Assembly: GCA_029859485.1 (NCBI GenBank)
Contig: JAOUDB010000016.1
Location: 1 to 17,481 of the forward strand
DNA length: 17,481 nucleotides
Direction: 5' to 3'
DNA from: Desulfuromonadales bacterium
GTDB lineage: Bacteria; Desulfobacterota; Desulfuromonadia; Desulfuromonadales; BM103
The notes beneath the pieces were generated by a model. The model was given only the letters and a program-made list of their open reading frames with translations, ran no database searches and was not told the origin of the DNA. This document shows, piece after piece, positions 7,399 through 15,002 of this stretch. The position numbers and the translations under genes are program-made. Each line of letters begins with the position of its first letter. Positions within the stretch are counted from its first letter, which is position 1.

Positions 7399-7414
7399 CT
7401 ACAATATATAGTGC
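7399..7414 (+). promoter_or_regulatory. NrdR box, downstream
   Basis: CTACAATATATAGTGC matches the NrdR consensus at 13 of 16 positions, with the core CAATATATAGTG complete. It covers the predicted transcript start. NrdR is the ATP/dATP-sensing repressor of ribonucleotide reductase genes, so binding here would block transcription when dATP is plentiful. Confidence 0.75.
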
Positions 7415-7507
7415 TTTATGCGCAGCGCCGGACTATCGTCCAAACTGCTTAAACAAGGGCTTCCAGCCGACCTGAGGGGCGATGGGGGACAAACGAGGGG
7501 ATCAGAA

Positions 7508-9658
7508 ATGGCAGGCAATGTGATTAAGAAACCGATTGAAACGACAGAAATCCCCTGGCAGGAAGCTTCACTGGACATCTGGGACAGCAAATACCGGCTC
7601 AAAGATGCAACAGGCAAACCTGTCGACGCGGATCTGCACGCAACTTTTGTGCGTGTCGCCAAAGCGCTGTCTCTCGTTGAAGAAGACGAGACAAAACAAA
7701 ACCACTGGTACGAACGATTTCTGTGGGCATTAGAAAACGGCGCTATCCCTGCCGGACGCATCACGTCTAACGCAGGGGCTCTCGAACACAAGCCTGCCAC
7801 ATCGACCATCAACTGTACTGTTTCGGCAACAGTAGAGGACTCGATGGATCAGATTCTGGGCAAGGTTCATGAAGCCGGCCTGACGCTCAAAGCGGGCTGC
7901 GGCATCGGTTACGATTTCTCAACGCTGCGTCCACGCAACGCCTTTGTCAACGGCGCCGGAGCTAACACCTCCGGGCCGCTGTCTTTCATGGACATCTACG
8001 ACAGCATGTGTCGTACCGTCGCTTCAGCCGGCGGCCGTCGTGGCGCCCAGATGGCGACCTTCGACATCTCTCATCCCGATGTTGTTGATTTTATCAAGGC
8101 CAAGCGAGAAGATGGTCGCCTGCGCCAGTTCAACCTTTCTCTTCTGATCACCAACGAATTCGTAGAAGCGGTAAAGCAGGATCAGGAATGGCCGCTCTGC
8201 TTTCCTCTGACGGCCAAGGAACTGGCACGCGACGGACTGGACCTGAAGGACCCGTCACAAGTTCTCTGGAAGGACTGGCCCGTCAAGGAGGACTATGTGC
8301 AGAACGATGTCGGCGAAGTCGCCTGCAAGATTTATCGTACTATCCGCGCCAAGCAGTTGTGGAATGTGATTATGGCATCCACCTACGATTTCGCCGAGCC
8401 TGGCTTCATCCTCATCGACAAGGTCAATGAGATGAACAACAACTGGTTCTGCGAAGAGATCCGTGCGACCAACCCCTGCGGTGAGCAACCCTTGCCTCCC
8501 TACGGCTCCTGCCTGCTCGGTTCGATTAACCTGACCCGTTTTGTTGACCAGCCCTTTACCCCTGAAGCGAGCTTTAACTGGGAGCACTTCCGCGAGGTTG
8601 TCGCTGTTTTCACCCGCATGCTGGACAACGTCGTCGAGATCAACGGTCTGCCACTACAACAGCAACAAGACGAGATCTTTGGCAAGCGTCGTCACGGTCT
8701 CGGTTATTTGGGGCTCGGCTCGACAATCACCCTGCTCGGCATGAAATATGGTGATGCCGACGCCGTAGCCTTCACAGAAGAGGTCACCCTGCAGATGGCG
8801 CTGGCCGGTTGGCAGCAGGCGGTGGCCCTGGCAAAAGAAAAAGGCACCGCACCGGCTCTCAAGGAAGAATACGAAGTCACTGCCGAGATGCTGCGCAAGC
8901 GTCCCGAAATGGCAGCGGACGGCATCAAACTTGGTCAACGTGTGCCTGGGCGGATCTTACACACCCGCTACAGCCGTTACATGCAACAGCTCGCTAAAAA
9001 AGCTCCAGAGCTGGTCGACGAACTGGCTGAAGTTGGAGCGCGATTCACCCATCACAGTTCCATTGCACCTACCGGCACGATTTCCCTGTCCATTGCCAAC
9101 AATGCCTCCAACGGCATTGAACCCAGCTTCGCCCACCACTATTCGCGCAACCTGATCCGCCAGGGCAAAAAGAGCAAAGAGAAGATCGATGTCTTTTCCT
9201 ATGAGCTGCTGGCGTATCGTGAACTGATCAACCCTAATGCCATGCCTGACAGCAAAAAACCGGAAGAGCGTCTACCGGACAACTTCATCACCTCGGAAGA
9301 TGTCACGCCGAAGCAGCACGTCGACATTCAGGCCGCTGCGCAGAAATGGATTGACTCTTCCATTTCCAAGACCGCAAATGTCCCCAGTGATTACCCTTAC
9401 GAGGATTTTCAGGACATCTACATGTATGCCTACGAACAGGGCTTGAAGGGCTGCACGACCTTCCGCTACAACCCGGAAGCCTTCCAGGGCGTATTGGTCA
9501 AGGATAAGGACCTGGCGGACACGATCTACCAGTTCACGCTGGACGACGGCACAGTGCTCGAAGTCCGTGGCAACGAAAACGTCGAATACGACAATGAGAC
9601 CCATTCAGCGGCGAACCTGTACGACGCGCTCAAAGAAGGCTATTACGGTAAGCTGTAA
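7508..9658 (+). CDS. nrdJ: Coenzyme B12-dependent (class II) ribonucleotide reductase, catalytic subunit NrdJa
   Basis: This 716-residue enzyme reduces ribonucleotides to deoxyribonucleotides using adenosylcobalamin to generate the active-site thiyl radical. The catalytic set is complete: Cys103 (INCTV), Asn322, Cys324 and Glu326 in NPCGE, and Cys335 in GSCLLGSINL. The spacing of 11 residues between the last two cysteines matches the class II enzyme of Thermotoga. SAGGRRGAQMA near residues 173-183 is the usual substrate and cofactor loop. The start at 7508 is chosen because GAGGGG lies seven bases upstream; a longer in-frame start at 7418 adds 30 residues unlike the family and would fall on the transcript start. 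The stop is TAA. The C-terminal cysteine-rich tail of one-piece class II enzymes is absent and is supplied by the next gene, 19 bases downstream, as in the NrdJa/NrdJb pair of Pseudomonas. Confidence 0.93.
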   Translation: MAGNVIKKPIETTEIPWQEASLDIWDSKYRLKDATGKPVDADLHATFVRVAKALSLVEEDETKQNHWYERFLWALENGAIPAGRITSNAGALEHKPATSTINCTVSATVEDSMDQILGKVHEAGLTLKAGCGIGYDFSTLRPRNAFVNGAGANTSGPLSFMDIYDSMCRTVASAGGRRGAQMATFDISHPDVVDFIKAKREDGRLRQFNLSLLITNEFVEAVKQDQEWPLCFPLTAKELARDGLDLKDPSQVLWKDWPVKEDYVQNDVGEVACKIYRTIRAKQLWNVIMASTYDFAEPGFILIDKVNEMNNNWFCEEIRATNPCGEQPLPPYGSCLLGSINLTRFVDQPFTPEASFNWEHFREVVAVFTRMLDNVVEINGLPLQQQQDEIFGKRRHGLGYLGLGSTITLLGMKYGDADAVAFTEEVTLQMALAGWQQAVALAKEKGTAPALKEEYEVTAEMLRKRPEMAADGIKLGQRVPGRILHTRYSRYMQQLAKKAPELVDELAEVGARFTHHSSIAPTGTISLSIANNASNGIEPSFAHHYSRNLIRQGKKSKEKIDVFSYELLAYRELINPNAMPDSKKPEERLPDNFITSEDVTPKQHVDIQAAAQKWIDSSISKTANVPSDYPYEDFQDIYMYAYEQGLKGCTTFRYNPEAFQGVLVKDKDLADTIYQFTLDDGTVLEVRGNENVEYDNETHSAANLYDALKEGYYGKL

Positions 9659-9677
9659 ATTTTAAGGAAGAAAAAAG

Positions 9678-10367
9678 ATGGCTAAAAAAATTGAACAGAA
9701 GATTGTTGGCTACGAAGTCGTTAACCTCGACGAGCAGCGCAAGAAGGCCGCCAAGGATGAGAAAAACCAGATTGAGGACATGCACGAGAACGTTAAACGT
9801 CCTGAAATGCTGGTGGGGGCCACTTACAAAATCAAGACCCCGCAGAGTGAGCATGCCCTCTATGTCACCATCAATGACATGGTATTGAACCATGGCACCA
9901 AGCACGAAGTTCGCCAGCCTTTCGAGATTTTCATCAACTCGAAAAATATGGACCATTTTCAGTGGGTGGTTGCCCTGACCCGGGTTATGTCAGCGGTCTT
10001 TCGCAAAGGTGGCGACGTCACCTTTCTGGTCGATGAGATGAAAGCGGTCTTCGACCCTCAAGGCGGCTACTTCAAACCAGGCGGCGGTGGCTTTATGCCC
10101 TCGATCGTAGCTGAGATTGGTCACGCCCTGGAAAGCCACATGAAGATGATCGGCCTGATCAAGGAAGAGAAAATGCCCGCAGCCCAGAGAGAGATGATTC
10201 TGGCCAAGCGTGCCGAATACGACAATCTCAAGGGGGAAGCCAAAGGTGAAGATAGCGGCAACTTCCCTGCAGACGCCAAGCTGTGCGCCAAGTGCGTCGC
10301 CAAGGCTGTCATCATCATGGACGGCTGCCTGACCTGCCTGAACTGCGGCGACTCCAAGTGTGGTTAA
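9678..10367 (+). CDS. nrdJb: Class II ribonucleotide reductase accessory subunit NrdJb (TSCPD domain)
   Basis: This 229-residue protein corresponds to the C-terminal part of one-piece class II reductases. Its middle section, with FKPGGGGFMPSIVAEIGHAL, is the TSCPD-type domain. The tail has six cysteines, at 203, 206, 217, 220, 223 and 228, ending DSKCG. In this family the tail is thought to bind zinc and pass electrons from thioredoxin to the active-site cysteines. The N-terminal 60 residues are highly charged. AAGGAAG precedes the ATG at a good distance, and the 19-base gap to nrdJa implies co-transcription. The stop is TAA. In Pseudomonas the partner subunit is needed for activity; the same is inferred here. 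Confidence 0.88.
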   Translation: MAKKIEQKIVGYEVVNLDEQRKKAAKDEKNQIEDMHENVKRPEMLVGATYKIKTPQSEHALYVTINDMVLNHGTKHEVRQPFEIFINSKNMDHFQWVVALTRVMSAVFRKGGDVTFLVDEMKAVFDPQGGYFKPGGGGFMPSIVAEIGHALESHMKMIGLIKEEKMPAAQREMILAKRAEYDNLKGEAKGEDSGNFPADAKLCAKCVAKAVIIMDGCLTCLNCGDSKCG

Positions 10368-10394
10368 AAGCAAAGACCCCTGAAGCAAAAAACG

Positions 10395-10468
10395 TTTTAA
10401 CGCAAAGAAGCAACGGGCGCAGAGAAAGCTGCTATTCTCTGCGCCTCTGCGTCTCTGCGTTGAGAGAA
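10395..10468. repeat. CAGAG-type palindromic repeat, copy 2
   Basis: AACGCAAAGAAGCAACGGGC with the following GCAGAGAA (10399-10426) is an imperfect inverted copy of TTCTCTGCGCCTCTGCGTCT and the following bases (10435-10462). The loop is only about eight bases. It lies in the shared leader between nrdJb and the dCMP deaminase, where it could stabilise the reductase message or partly terminate it. Confidence 0.8.
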
Positions 10469-10497
10469 GGTCTTTGCCTTTCCTTGAGGAGAAGATC

Positions 10498-11019
10498 ATG
10501 ACGAGTTCGAACTGGGACGTTCGCTGGATGGCCCTAGCTCAATTTATCGCGACCTGGAGCAAAGACCGGGGTCGCAAGGTGGGCGCCGTGATTGTCGGCC
10601 CCGACAATGAGATCCGCTCAACCGGCTACAACGGAATTCCCCGCGGCGTTAACGACGATGTTGAAGAACGCCATGAAGCCAGCAACGGCGAGAAGTACCT
10701 GTGGGTCTCTCATGCGGAGCGCAATGCTATCTATAATGCCGCGATGCTCGGCGTTTCAACTAAAAACTGTACTCTCTACATCCCCTGGTATCCTTGTATC
10801 GAATGTGCCAAAGCCATCGTACAAGCAGGAATCAGCACAATTGTCTGCTTCGAACCCGACCTTGCAGACAGCAACTGGGGACAAGGGTTTGAAAGGTCGC
10901 TTATTGTTCTTGGCGAAGGCAATGTTGTGACTAGAATCATTGATCAGAAGAACTATCTGAAAGAGGTTATTGACAAGGAATTTCTGGTTGGGAATGTGCC
11001 TGTTGGCCCCTGCGCATAA
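10498..11019 (+). CDS. dCMP deaminase (ComEB-like zinc deaminase)
   Basis: The 173-residue protein deaminates dCMP to dUMP, the precursor of dTMP. The zinc site is complete: HAE at residues 72-74 supplies a ligand and the catalytic glutamate, and PCIEC gives the cysteine ligands at 100 and 103. SKDRGRKVGAVIV near residues 21-33 and STGYNGIPRG near 41-50 are typical of dCMP deaminases rather than of tRNA or cytidine deaminases. The start at 10498 follows GAGGAGA by five bases; an in-frame start at 10474 has no such site. The stop is TAA. It follows nrdJa and nrdJb, so reduction of nucleotides and supply of dUMP are probably linked, although a palindrome of about 70 bases lies in the gap. Confidence 0.88.
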   Translation: MTSSNWDVRWMALAQFIATWSKDRGRKVGAVIVGPDNEIRSTGYNGIPRGVNDDVEERHEASNGEKYLWVSHAERNAIYNAAMLGVSTKNCTLYIPWYPCIECAKAIVQAGISTIVCFEPDLADSNWGQGFERSLIVLGEGNVVTRIIDQKNYLKEVIDKEFLVGNVPVGPCA

Positions 11020-11092
11020 AGATTTCTGCCATCGGAACAGATAGCAATAAAGCTTCGGCTCACTCCTTCAGAACAACAAGACAAAATCAAAG

Positions 11093-11210
11093 TCACCCTC
11101 ACGCAGAGGCGCGGAGAGCGCAGAGAAAGACTGCTCATAGGAAAGCTTTGTCCGTTTATTTCTTACTCTGCGCTCTCTACATCTCAAGAGAGCAATGCGA
11201 ACGGGCGTGA
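11093..11210. repeat. CAGAG-type palindromic repeat, copy 3
   Basis: The left arm contains CACGCAGAGGCGCGGAGAGC followed by GCAGAG (11100-11125), and the right arm (11161-11210) contains CTCTGCGCTCTCT and the tail GCGAACGGGCGTGA. The inner 13 bases GGAGAGCGCAGAG pair with only slight mismatch. The tail GAACGGG is shared with copy 1. The repeat fills most of the gap between two converging genes and may terminate both. Confidence 0.75.
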
Positions 11211-11249
11211 GTCAGGCCGCTTGCTTTTTATCAGCCAAGGCCGCCTCTT

Positions 11250-11672
11250 TCACCCAGAACCAGAAGCTTTTTTTGCGACAATCCCCCCGAATTTCTCGCC
11301 ATCGATAGAGAATCTCTCATGCGTCCCCTCCCCGATCAGGTCTTGCTCATCCCTGGCAACGATCGACCACTTGGTTCTTGGGCCGTTGACTTCAAGCAAG
11401 GTCACTTCGACATTGACCTCCATCCCGGGTGGTGTTGCTGCAGTATGAGTCACGCAGATATTTGTGCCAAGACTGATCTCACCTTCATTCATGTAGGGTC
11501 GCAATGCTTCCATACACGTCCACTCCATAAGGCCGACCATAAACGCGGTGGCGAAAACCGGCGGCATTGACTGGAAAAGATCTGATTCCTGAAAGACGTA
11601 GGGTACGGTTTTGTCATTGGGAACCTTATAACTATGGCTGAAGGTCAGGCCCTTTTGCAGCGTTTCTTTCAT
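11250..11672 (-). CDS. FlK-like hotdog-fold thioesterase
   Basis: The 140-residue product resembles the thioesterase family named after fluoroacetyl-CoA thioesterase FlK, small hotdog proteins that hydrolyse acyl-CoA esters. Supporting features are the AFMVGLMEWTCMEALRPY helix, the following GTNICVTHTAATPPGMEV strand pair, and the final EGTHERFSID segment. The start at 11672 is chosen because AGGAG precedes it at the right distance; an upstream in-frame start at 11768 would add 32 residues unlike the family. The stop is TGA. It is a single gene, convergent with the deaminase and divergent from the MFS gene. The substrate is unknown; many relatives in anaerobes are housekeeping thioesterases with no link to fluoroacetate. 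Confidence 0.8.
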   Translation of the reverse strand: MKETLQKGLTFSHSYKVPNDKTVPYVFQESDLFQSMPPVFATAFMVGLMEWTCMEALRPYMNEGEISLGTNICVTHTAATPPGMEVNVEVTLLEVNGPRTKWSIVARDEQDLIGEGTHERFSIDGEKFGGIVAKKASGSG

Positions 11673-11708
11673 AGCAACTCCTAAAATTTGCAGTTGATTG
11701 ATCCTGTT

Positions 11709-11724
11709 TTGATTATCAATAATC
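11709..11724. promoter_or_regulatory. AT-rich palindrome, possible operator
   Basis: TTGATTATCAATAATC contains two overlapping palindromes, TTGAT-T-ATCAA and GATTAT-CA-ATAATC. It lies about 37 bases upstream of the thioesterase start and could bind a dimeric regulator. It does not match a full Fur box. Confidence 0.3.
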
Positions 11725-11788
11725 CTAGCGCGTTTTCCGCATCTATCAACAGGAGAAAAGAAGACCACAGCGTTCCCCTTGATTGCCC

Positions 11789-11817
11789 TTGACTCTCCAA
11801 GGGCGGCAAGTCAGAAT
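11789..11817 (+). promoter_or_regulatory. Promoter of the MFS-acyltransferase pair
   Basis: TTGACT at 11789-11794 and CAGAAT at 11812-11817 are 17 bases apart, with a predicted start near 11824 and a leader of about 28 bases to the ATG at 11852. The -35 is strong and the -10 moderate. Confidence 0.5.
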
Positions 11818-11851
11818 AACCGCCAAATCAACAGGAAACGAATAGACGACG

Positions 11852-13006
11852 ATGCTCTACACTCCCGCATTCTGGGCCATGGCACTGGCCAACCTCTGCC
11901 ATACAGCCAGTTTCAGCGCTTTCTTTCTCTTACCGCTCTACATTCTCGAGCACGGTGGCAACCAGGGTGACATTGGAGTGGTCATGGGTATTTTTGCCCT
12001 GGCCTCGGCTATCAGTCGCCCCTGGGTCGCGGAGATGATCGACCGCATAGGTCGCAAGCGCAGTTACACCCTGGGCAGCATCCTCATGCTCGCCTCGCCC
12101 TTCTTGTATCTCGGCATTCAAGACCCTCTTGGCTCGGCCTACCTGCCTTTTTTACTCTTGAGAGCCTTGCATGGTGTCGGACTGGCCATCTGCTTTACAT
12201 CCGTGTTCACCTTTATGGCTGACATACTTCCTCAAGATCGACTTAACGAGGGCATCGGCATGTTCGGCATCTCCGGTTTGATCGGCATTGCCATAGGTCC
12301 GATCTTAGCGGAAATCATGCTTGAACATTTCGGTTTTGCTGGTCTCTTTATTGTGGCTGGCATCCTGTCTGGCATTTCCCTGATCATTCATCAACCCCTT
12401 AAGGAGAGTGCCCCTACAGGAGAGGAAGAAAGCGACCTCACCACCTTCTTCGGACTCTTCAGGCGGGAGAAGTTTATCGTCGTAGGCCTCATCTCTCTGC
12501 TGTTCGGAGTCGGCCTTGCTGGGTCAGGAAACTTCGTTGCACCCCTGGCAGAAGAACGCAACCTCGGCTTTATTTCGGCTTACTTTTTCTGTTATTCGGG
12601 TGGAGCGATCACAATACGCTTCGTCAACGGCTGGCTCTCTGGAAAGTTCGGTGAAAACCGTATTCTTCCATGCAGTATTGTGCTCTACATGGCCGGGCTC
12701 TTGCTGTTACCCTTGGCCTACAATCAAGAAGTACTCTGCGTCGCAGGAATCCTGTCCGGAATCGGTCATGGCCTGCTTTTCCCCCTTCTGAACACCATGG
12801 CTGTACGTGACGAGAGTGCTTCAATCCGCGGCAAAGCAACAGGAATCTTTACCGGCGGAATTGATTCGGGAATCTTTGCAGGATCATTGATATTGGGCTA
12901 TATTGGCGATTGGTTTGGACTCAACGTCCTCTTTCTCTGCGCCGGCTTAAGCATGACGATCGCACTGATCATTTTCCGATTTCGCAGACCGGACTCTTGC
13001 AACTGA
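11852..13006 (+). CDS. Major facilitator superfamily transporter
   Basis: The 384-residue protein is almost entirely hydrophobic helices, about 12, with a central charged loop (KESAPTGEEESDLTT) separating two halves. The family signature between helices 2 and 3 is present as RPWVAEMIDRIGRKRSY. These are secondary carriers of the inner membrane driven by ion gradients. The substrate cannot be read from the sequence; the protein looks like the sugar/drug efflux branch. AGGAAACG precedes the ATG, though somewhat far. The stop is TGA and the acyltransferase starts 13 bases later, so the two are very likely one transcript. The pairing recalls lplT-aas, an MFS lysophospholipid flippase and its acyltransferase, but homology to LplT is not shown here. 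Confidence 0.88.
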   Translation: MLYTPAFWAMALANLCHTASFSAFFLLPLYILEHGGNQGDIGVVMGIFALASAISRPWVAEMIDRIGRKRSYTLGSILMLASPFLYLGIQDPLGSAYLPFLLLRALHGVGLAICFTSVFTFMADILPQDRLNEGIGMFGISGLIGIAIGPILAEIMLEHFGFAGLFIVAGILSGISLIIHQPLKESAPTGEEESDLTTFFGLFRREKFIVVGLISLLFGVGLAGSGNFVAPLAEERNLGFISAYFFCYSGGAITIRFVNGWLSGKFGENRILPCSIVLYMAGLLLLPLAYNQEVLCVAGILSGIGHGLLFPLLNTMAVRDESASIRGKATGIFTGGIDSGIFAGSLILGYIGDWFGLNVLFLCAGLSMTIALIIFRFRRPDSCN

Positions 13007-13019
13007 AAAAGAAGGTACC

Positions 13020-13814
13020 ATGGACAAGATCAAGGGGTTTTACCAAGGAACAGAATATCGCTCCCCCGAACGTAAGATAGGCTTTCTGAGCAAATTGCTG
13101 CCAACGCTCTCTTTCTACATCAGGGCGATTTCAATCGTATACAAGGCAAGCTCAGCAGCCAAACGTGGCAGTTACGACTCTATTGACTGGCATAACAGCA
13201 GCGCAGCCACCGTCGAAGCTCTGGAGAAAACCGGCTGCCACTTTGAAGTGACCGGTATTGAGCATATCCAGGGCATCGATCGCCCCATCATTTTTATCGG
13301 CAACCACATGAGCACCCTCGAAACCTTTGTGCTGCCATCGCTGATTATGCCGCAGAGCCGTGATCTCGACTATGTTATCAAGCGCAGTCTGGTTGAATAT
13401 CCGATCTTCGGCAATATTGTAAAAACCAGGGATCCTGTCGTCGTTGACCGGGTCAATCCTCGCGATGACCTCAAGGTTGTCATGGAAGAAGGGGCTAAAC
13501 GCCTGGCACAGGGACGCAATCTGATAATCTTTCCCCAGCACACGCGAACGGTTGACTTCGACCCGAAGAAATTTAACAGCATCGGTGTCAAGCTTGCTCA
13601 AAGAACCGGGGCCATTGTTATTCCCGTCGCGCTTCTGACATGGGCCTGGTCAGCGGGCAAAATGGTCAAGGATTTCGGGCCGATCATTCCTTCCCGAACG
13701 ATTCACTTTGCTTTTGGTGAGCCGATGGAAATAACGGGCAAAGGGCAAGAGGAGCAGCAGCGTATTGTTGACTTCATTCAAAGCCATCTCAAGAGATGGC
13801 GAGCAGAGGCCTAA
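13020..13814 (+). CDS. PlsC-type acyltransferase with altered catalytic motifs
   Basis: The 264-residue protein has the architecture of 1-acyl-sn-glycerol-3-phosphate acyltransferases, which attach the second fatty acid to lysophosphatidate. A hydrophobic N-terminal segment near residues 25-45 suggests membrane association. The catalytic block I, normally HxxxxD, reads HMSTLE (residues 96-101), with glutamate in place of aspartate. Block III, normally FPEGTR, reads FPQHTR (171-176). Block IV is IVIPVALL. These changes may mark a subfamily with a different acceptor. AAGG lies just before the ATG, and the stop is TAA. It follows the MFS gene by 13 bases. The fold assignment is firm, while the substrate is uncertain; phosphatidic acid synthesis or lysolipid re-acylation are the main options. 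Confidence 0.85.
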   Translation: MDKIKGFYQGTEYRSPERKIGFLSKLLPTLSFYIRAISIVYKASSAAKRGSYDSIDWHNSSAATVEALEKTGCHFEVTGIEHIQGIDRPIIFIGNHMSTLETFVLPSLIMPQSRDLDYVIKRSLVEYPIFGNIVKTRDPVVVDRVNPRDDLKVVMEEGAKRLAQGRNLIIFPQHTRTVDFDPKKFNSIGVKLAQRTGAIVIPVALLTWAWSAGKMVKDFGPIIPSRTIHFAFGEPMEITGKGQEEQQRIVDFIQSHLKRWRAEA

Positions 13815-13888
13815 AGCCAAACGCGACAGATCTTCTCACATTCAAAACCGGGACAACACCTTTCATGGCCAATCCTTTTGTGACGCTC

Positions 13889-13917
13889 TTGACGTTCCGC
13901 CAAGCCGTCACTATATT
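13889..13917 (+). promoter_or_regulatory. Promoter of the DnaJ-like gene
   Basis: TTGACG at 13889-13894 and TATATT at 13912-13917 are exactly 17 bases apart, matching the sigma70 consensus at five of six positions each. The predicted start near 13924 leaves a leader of about 27 bases before the ATG at 13951. The gene can therefore be expressed separately from the acyltransferase. No clear heat-shock (sigma32) promoter was seen. Confidence 0.65.
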
Positions 13918-13950
13918 GACCAGCCAAAGAACATTCACCAAGGAAAAATC

Positions 13951-14832
13951 ATGGCCTCAGATTACTATGCTGTGCTCGGTATCGAGAAAAACGCAACTGC
14001 CGACCAGATAAAAAAAGCCTACCGTAAACTGGCACTGAAATATCATCCCGACAAAAACCCGGATGACAAAAAGGCTGAGGAACGCTTCAAGGAAATTTCC
14101 GAAGCCTATGCGGTCCTCTCTGATGCTGAGAAGAAGCAGCAATACGACCAGTATGGCGACGCGGCCTTCCATCAGCGCTTTTCTCAGGAAGATATTTTCC
14201 GCAATGCAGACTTCGGAGACATCTTTCGTGAGTTCGGCTTCGGTGGTGGTGGAGAAGACGTCTTCAGCCAATTATTCGGTGGTAAAGGGGGACATCACCG
14301 CCCCCGACCCAGAAAGGGCCAGGACTACCTGATGCGAATCACGATCCCGTTTCGCCAGGCAATCCTCGGCGGAGAAAGACGGGTCGATCTCGAGCGCAAC
14401 GGTCAGAATGAGCAGTTGCAGGTGCGTATTCCGCCCGGAGTAGAACCAGGACAGAGGCTGCGAATCTCCGGCAAAGGTGCGGCAAGCCCGAACGGCGGGC
14501 CGAACGGCGACCTGATGTTGGAGATCAACGTCAGCAAAGACACCCGTTTTCGCCGCGAGGACAAAAACCTTTACACAACCGTCAAAATTCCTTTCAGCGG
14601 GGCATGTCTCGGCACCACGGTCACCGTAGAAACGCTTGAGGATAGTAAGCGCATCAAAGTGAAGCCAGGCACACAGAATGGCAGCAAGATCAGGCTCAAA
14701 GGCTTCGGCGTCCCTGGCCGGGCGGGGAAAACAAACGGTGACCTCTATGCTGTCATTGACATTGAGGTACCACAGTTGCTGAGCGAGGAGCAGAAGGTGT
14801 TAATAGAGAAGCTTCGCGATGATGGTTTATAA
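13951..14832 (+). CDS. cbpA: Type II DnaJ/CbpA co-chaperone
   Basis: The 293-residue protein is an Hsp70 co-chaperone: its J domain stimulates DnaK ATPase and its C-terminal domains bind unfolded clients. The J domain fills residues 1-70 with the essential HPD at 32-34 (KYHPDKN). A glycine/phenylalanine-rich linker follows (about 95-120), then two beta-sandwich domains starting at [12 protein letters not shown]. The CxxCxGxG zinc repeats of classical DnaJ are missing, which makes it the CbpA-like type II. Start 13951 follows AAGGAAAAA at a good distance; an in-frame start at 13765 would overlap the acyltransferase gene and add unrelated residues. The stop is TAA. A strong hairpin terminator lies about 40 bases downstream. 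Confidence 0.92.
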   Translation: MASDYYAVLGIEKNATADQIKKAYRKLALKYHPDKNPDDKKAEERFKEISEAYAVLSDAEKKQQYDQYGDAAFHQRFSQEDIFRNADFGDIFREFGFGGGGEDVFSQLFGGKGGHHRPRPRKGQDYLMRITIPFRQAILGGERRVDLERNGQNEQLQVRIPPGVEPGQRLRISGKGAASPNGGPNGDLMLEINVSKDTRFRREDKNLYTTVKIPFSGACLGTTVTVETLEDSKRIKVKPGTQNGSKIRLKGFGVPGRAGKTNGDLYAVIDIEVPQLLSEEQKVLIEKLRDDGL

Positions 14833-14870
14833 GAAGGGTTTTAGTTCGTAACGTGAAAAAAGAACAGGAG

Positions 14871-14914
14871 CAAAACTAACGGCCAGGGCAAATATGCCCT
14901 GGCCGTTAGTTTTG
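14871..14914. terminator. Bidirectional terminator hairpin between cbpA and the ABC operon
   Basis: Bases 14871-14889 pair perfectly with 14896-14914, a 19-bp stem with the loop AAATAT. The outer stem is CAAAACTAAC and the inner part is GC-rich (GGCCAGGGC). The stem ends in a run of A on one side and T on the other, and TTTCTGTTTTT follows on the right, so it can end the rightward cbpA transcript and the leftward permease transcript. Confidence 0.88.
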
Positions 14915-15002
14915 GTTTCTGTTTTTCTCTTAACCGGCAGCGAGGCCCGTTCACATCTAGCAGCGTATGGGCTTGTGTAAGTAAGCAGCCTTCGAGAAGT
15001 CG

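Larger units (their letters stand above)
6929..7507. other. 579-base non-coding region between the NlpC/P60 gene and nrdJa
   Basis: No believable gene lies here. The region holds the CAGAG palindrome at 6978-7060, two adjacent small hairpins at 7184-7225, an AT-rich stretch, and the nrdJ promoter with two NrdR boxes at 7362-7414. A cobalamin riboswitch was looked for, because the reductase uses B12, but the conserved GCCACTG and B12-box strings were not found. Confidence 0.7.

Noticed and set aside
6929..7507. Cobalamin riboswitch ahead of the B12-dependent reductase
   Set aside because: The conserved GCCACTG and B12-box strings are not present; NrdR boxes explain the regulation better.
7418..7507. 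Earlier start for nrdJa at 7418
   Set aside because: It would lie about 20 bases from the predicted transcript start, has no ribosome site and adds residues unlike the family; ATG 7508 has GAGGGG at the right distance.
11705..11724. Fur box near the thioesterase gene
   Set aside because: Alignment to the 19-base Fur consensus breaks after the first hexamer; only a generic AT palindrome is supported.
11673..11768. Earlier start for the thioesterase at 11768
   Set aside because: The added 32 residues do not resemble the family and AGGAG clearly precedes the ATG at 11672.
13765..13950. Earlier start for the DnaJ-like gene at 13765
   Set aside because: It overlaps the acyltransferase gene and precedes the J domain with unrelated residues; ATG 13951 has its own ribosome site and promoter.
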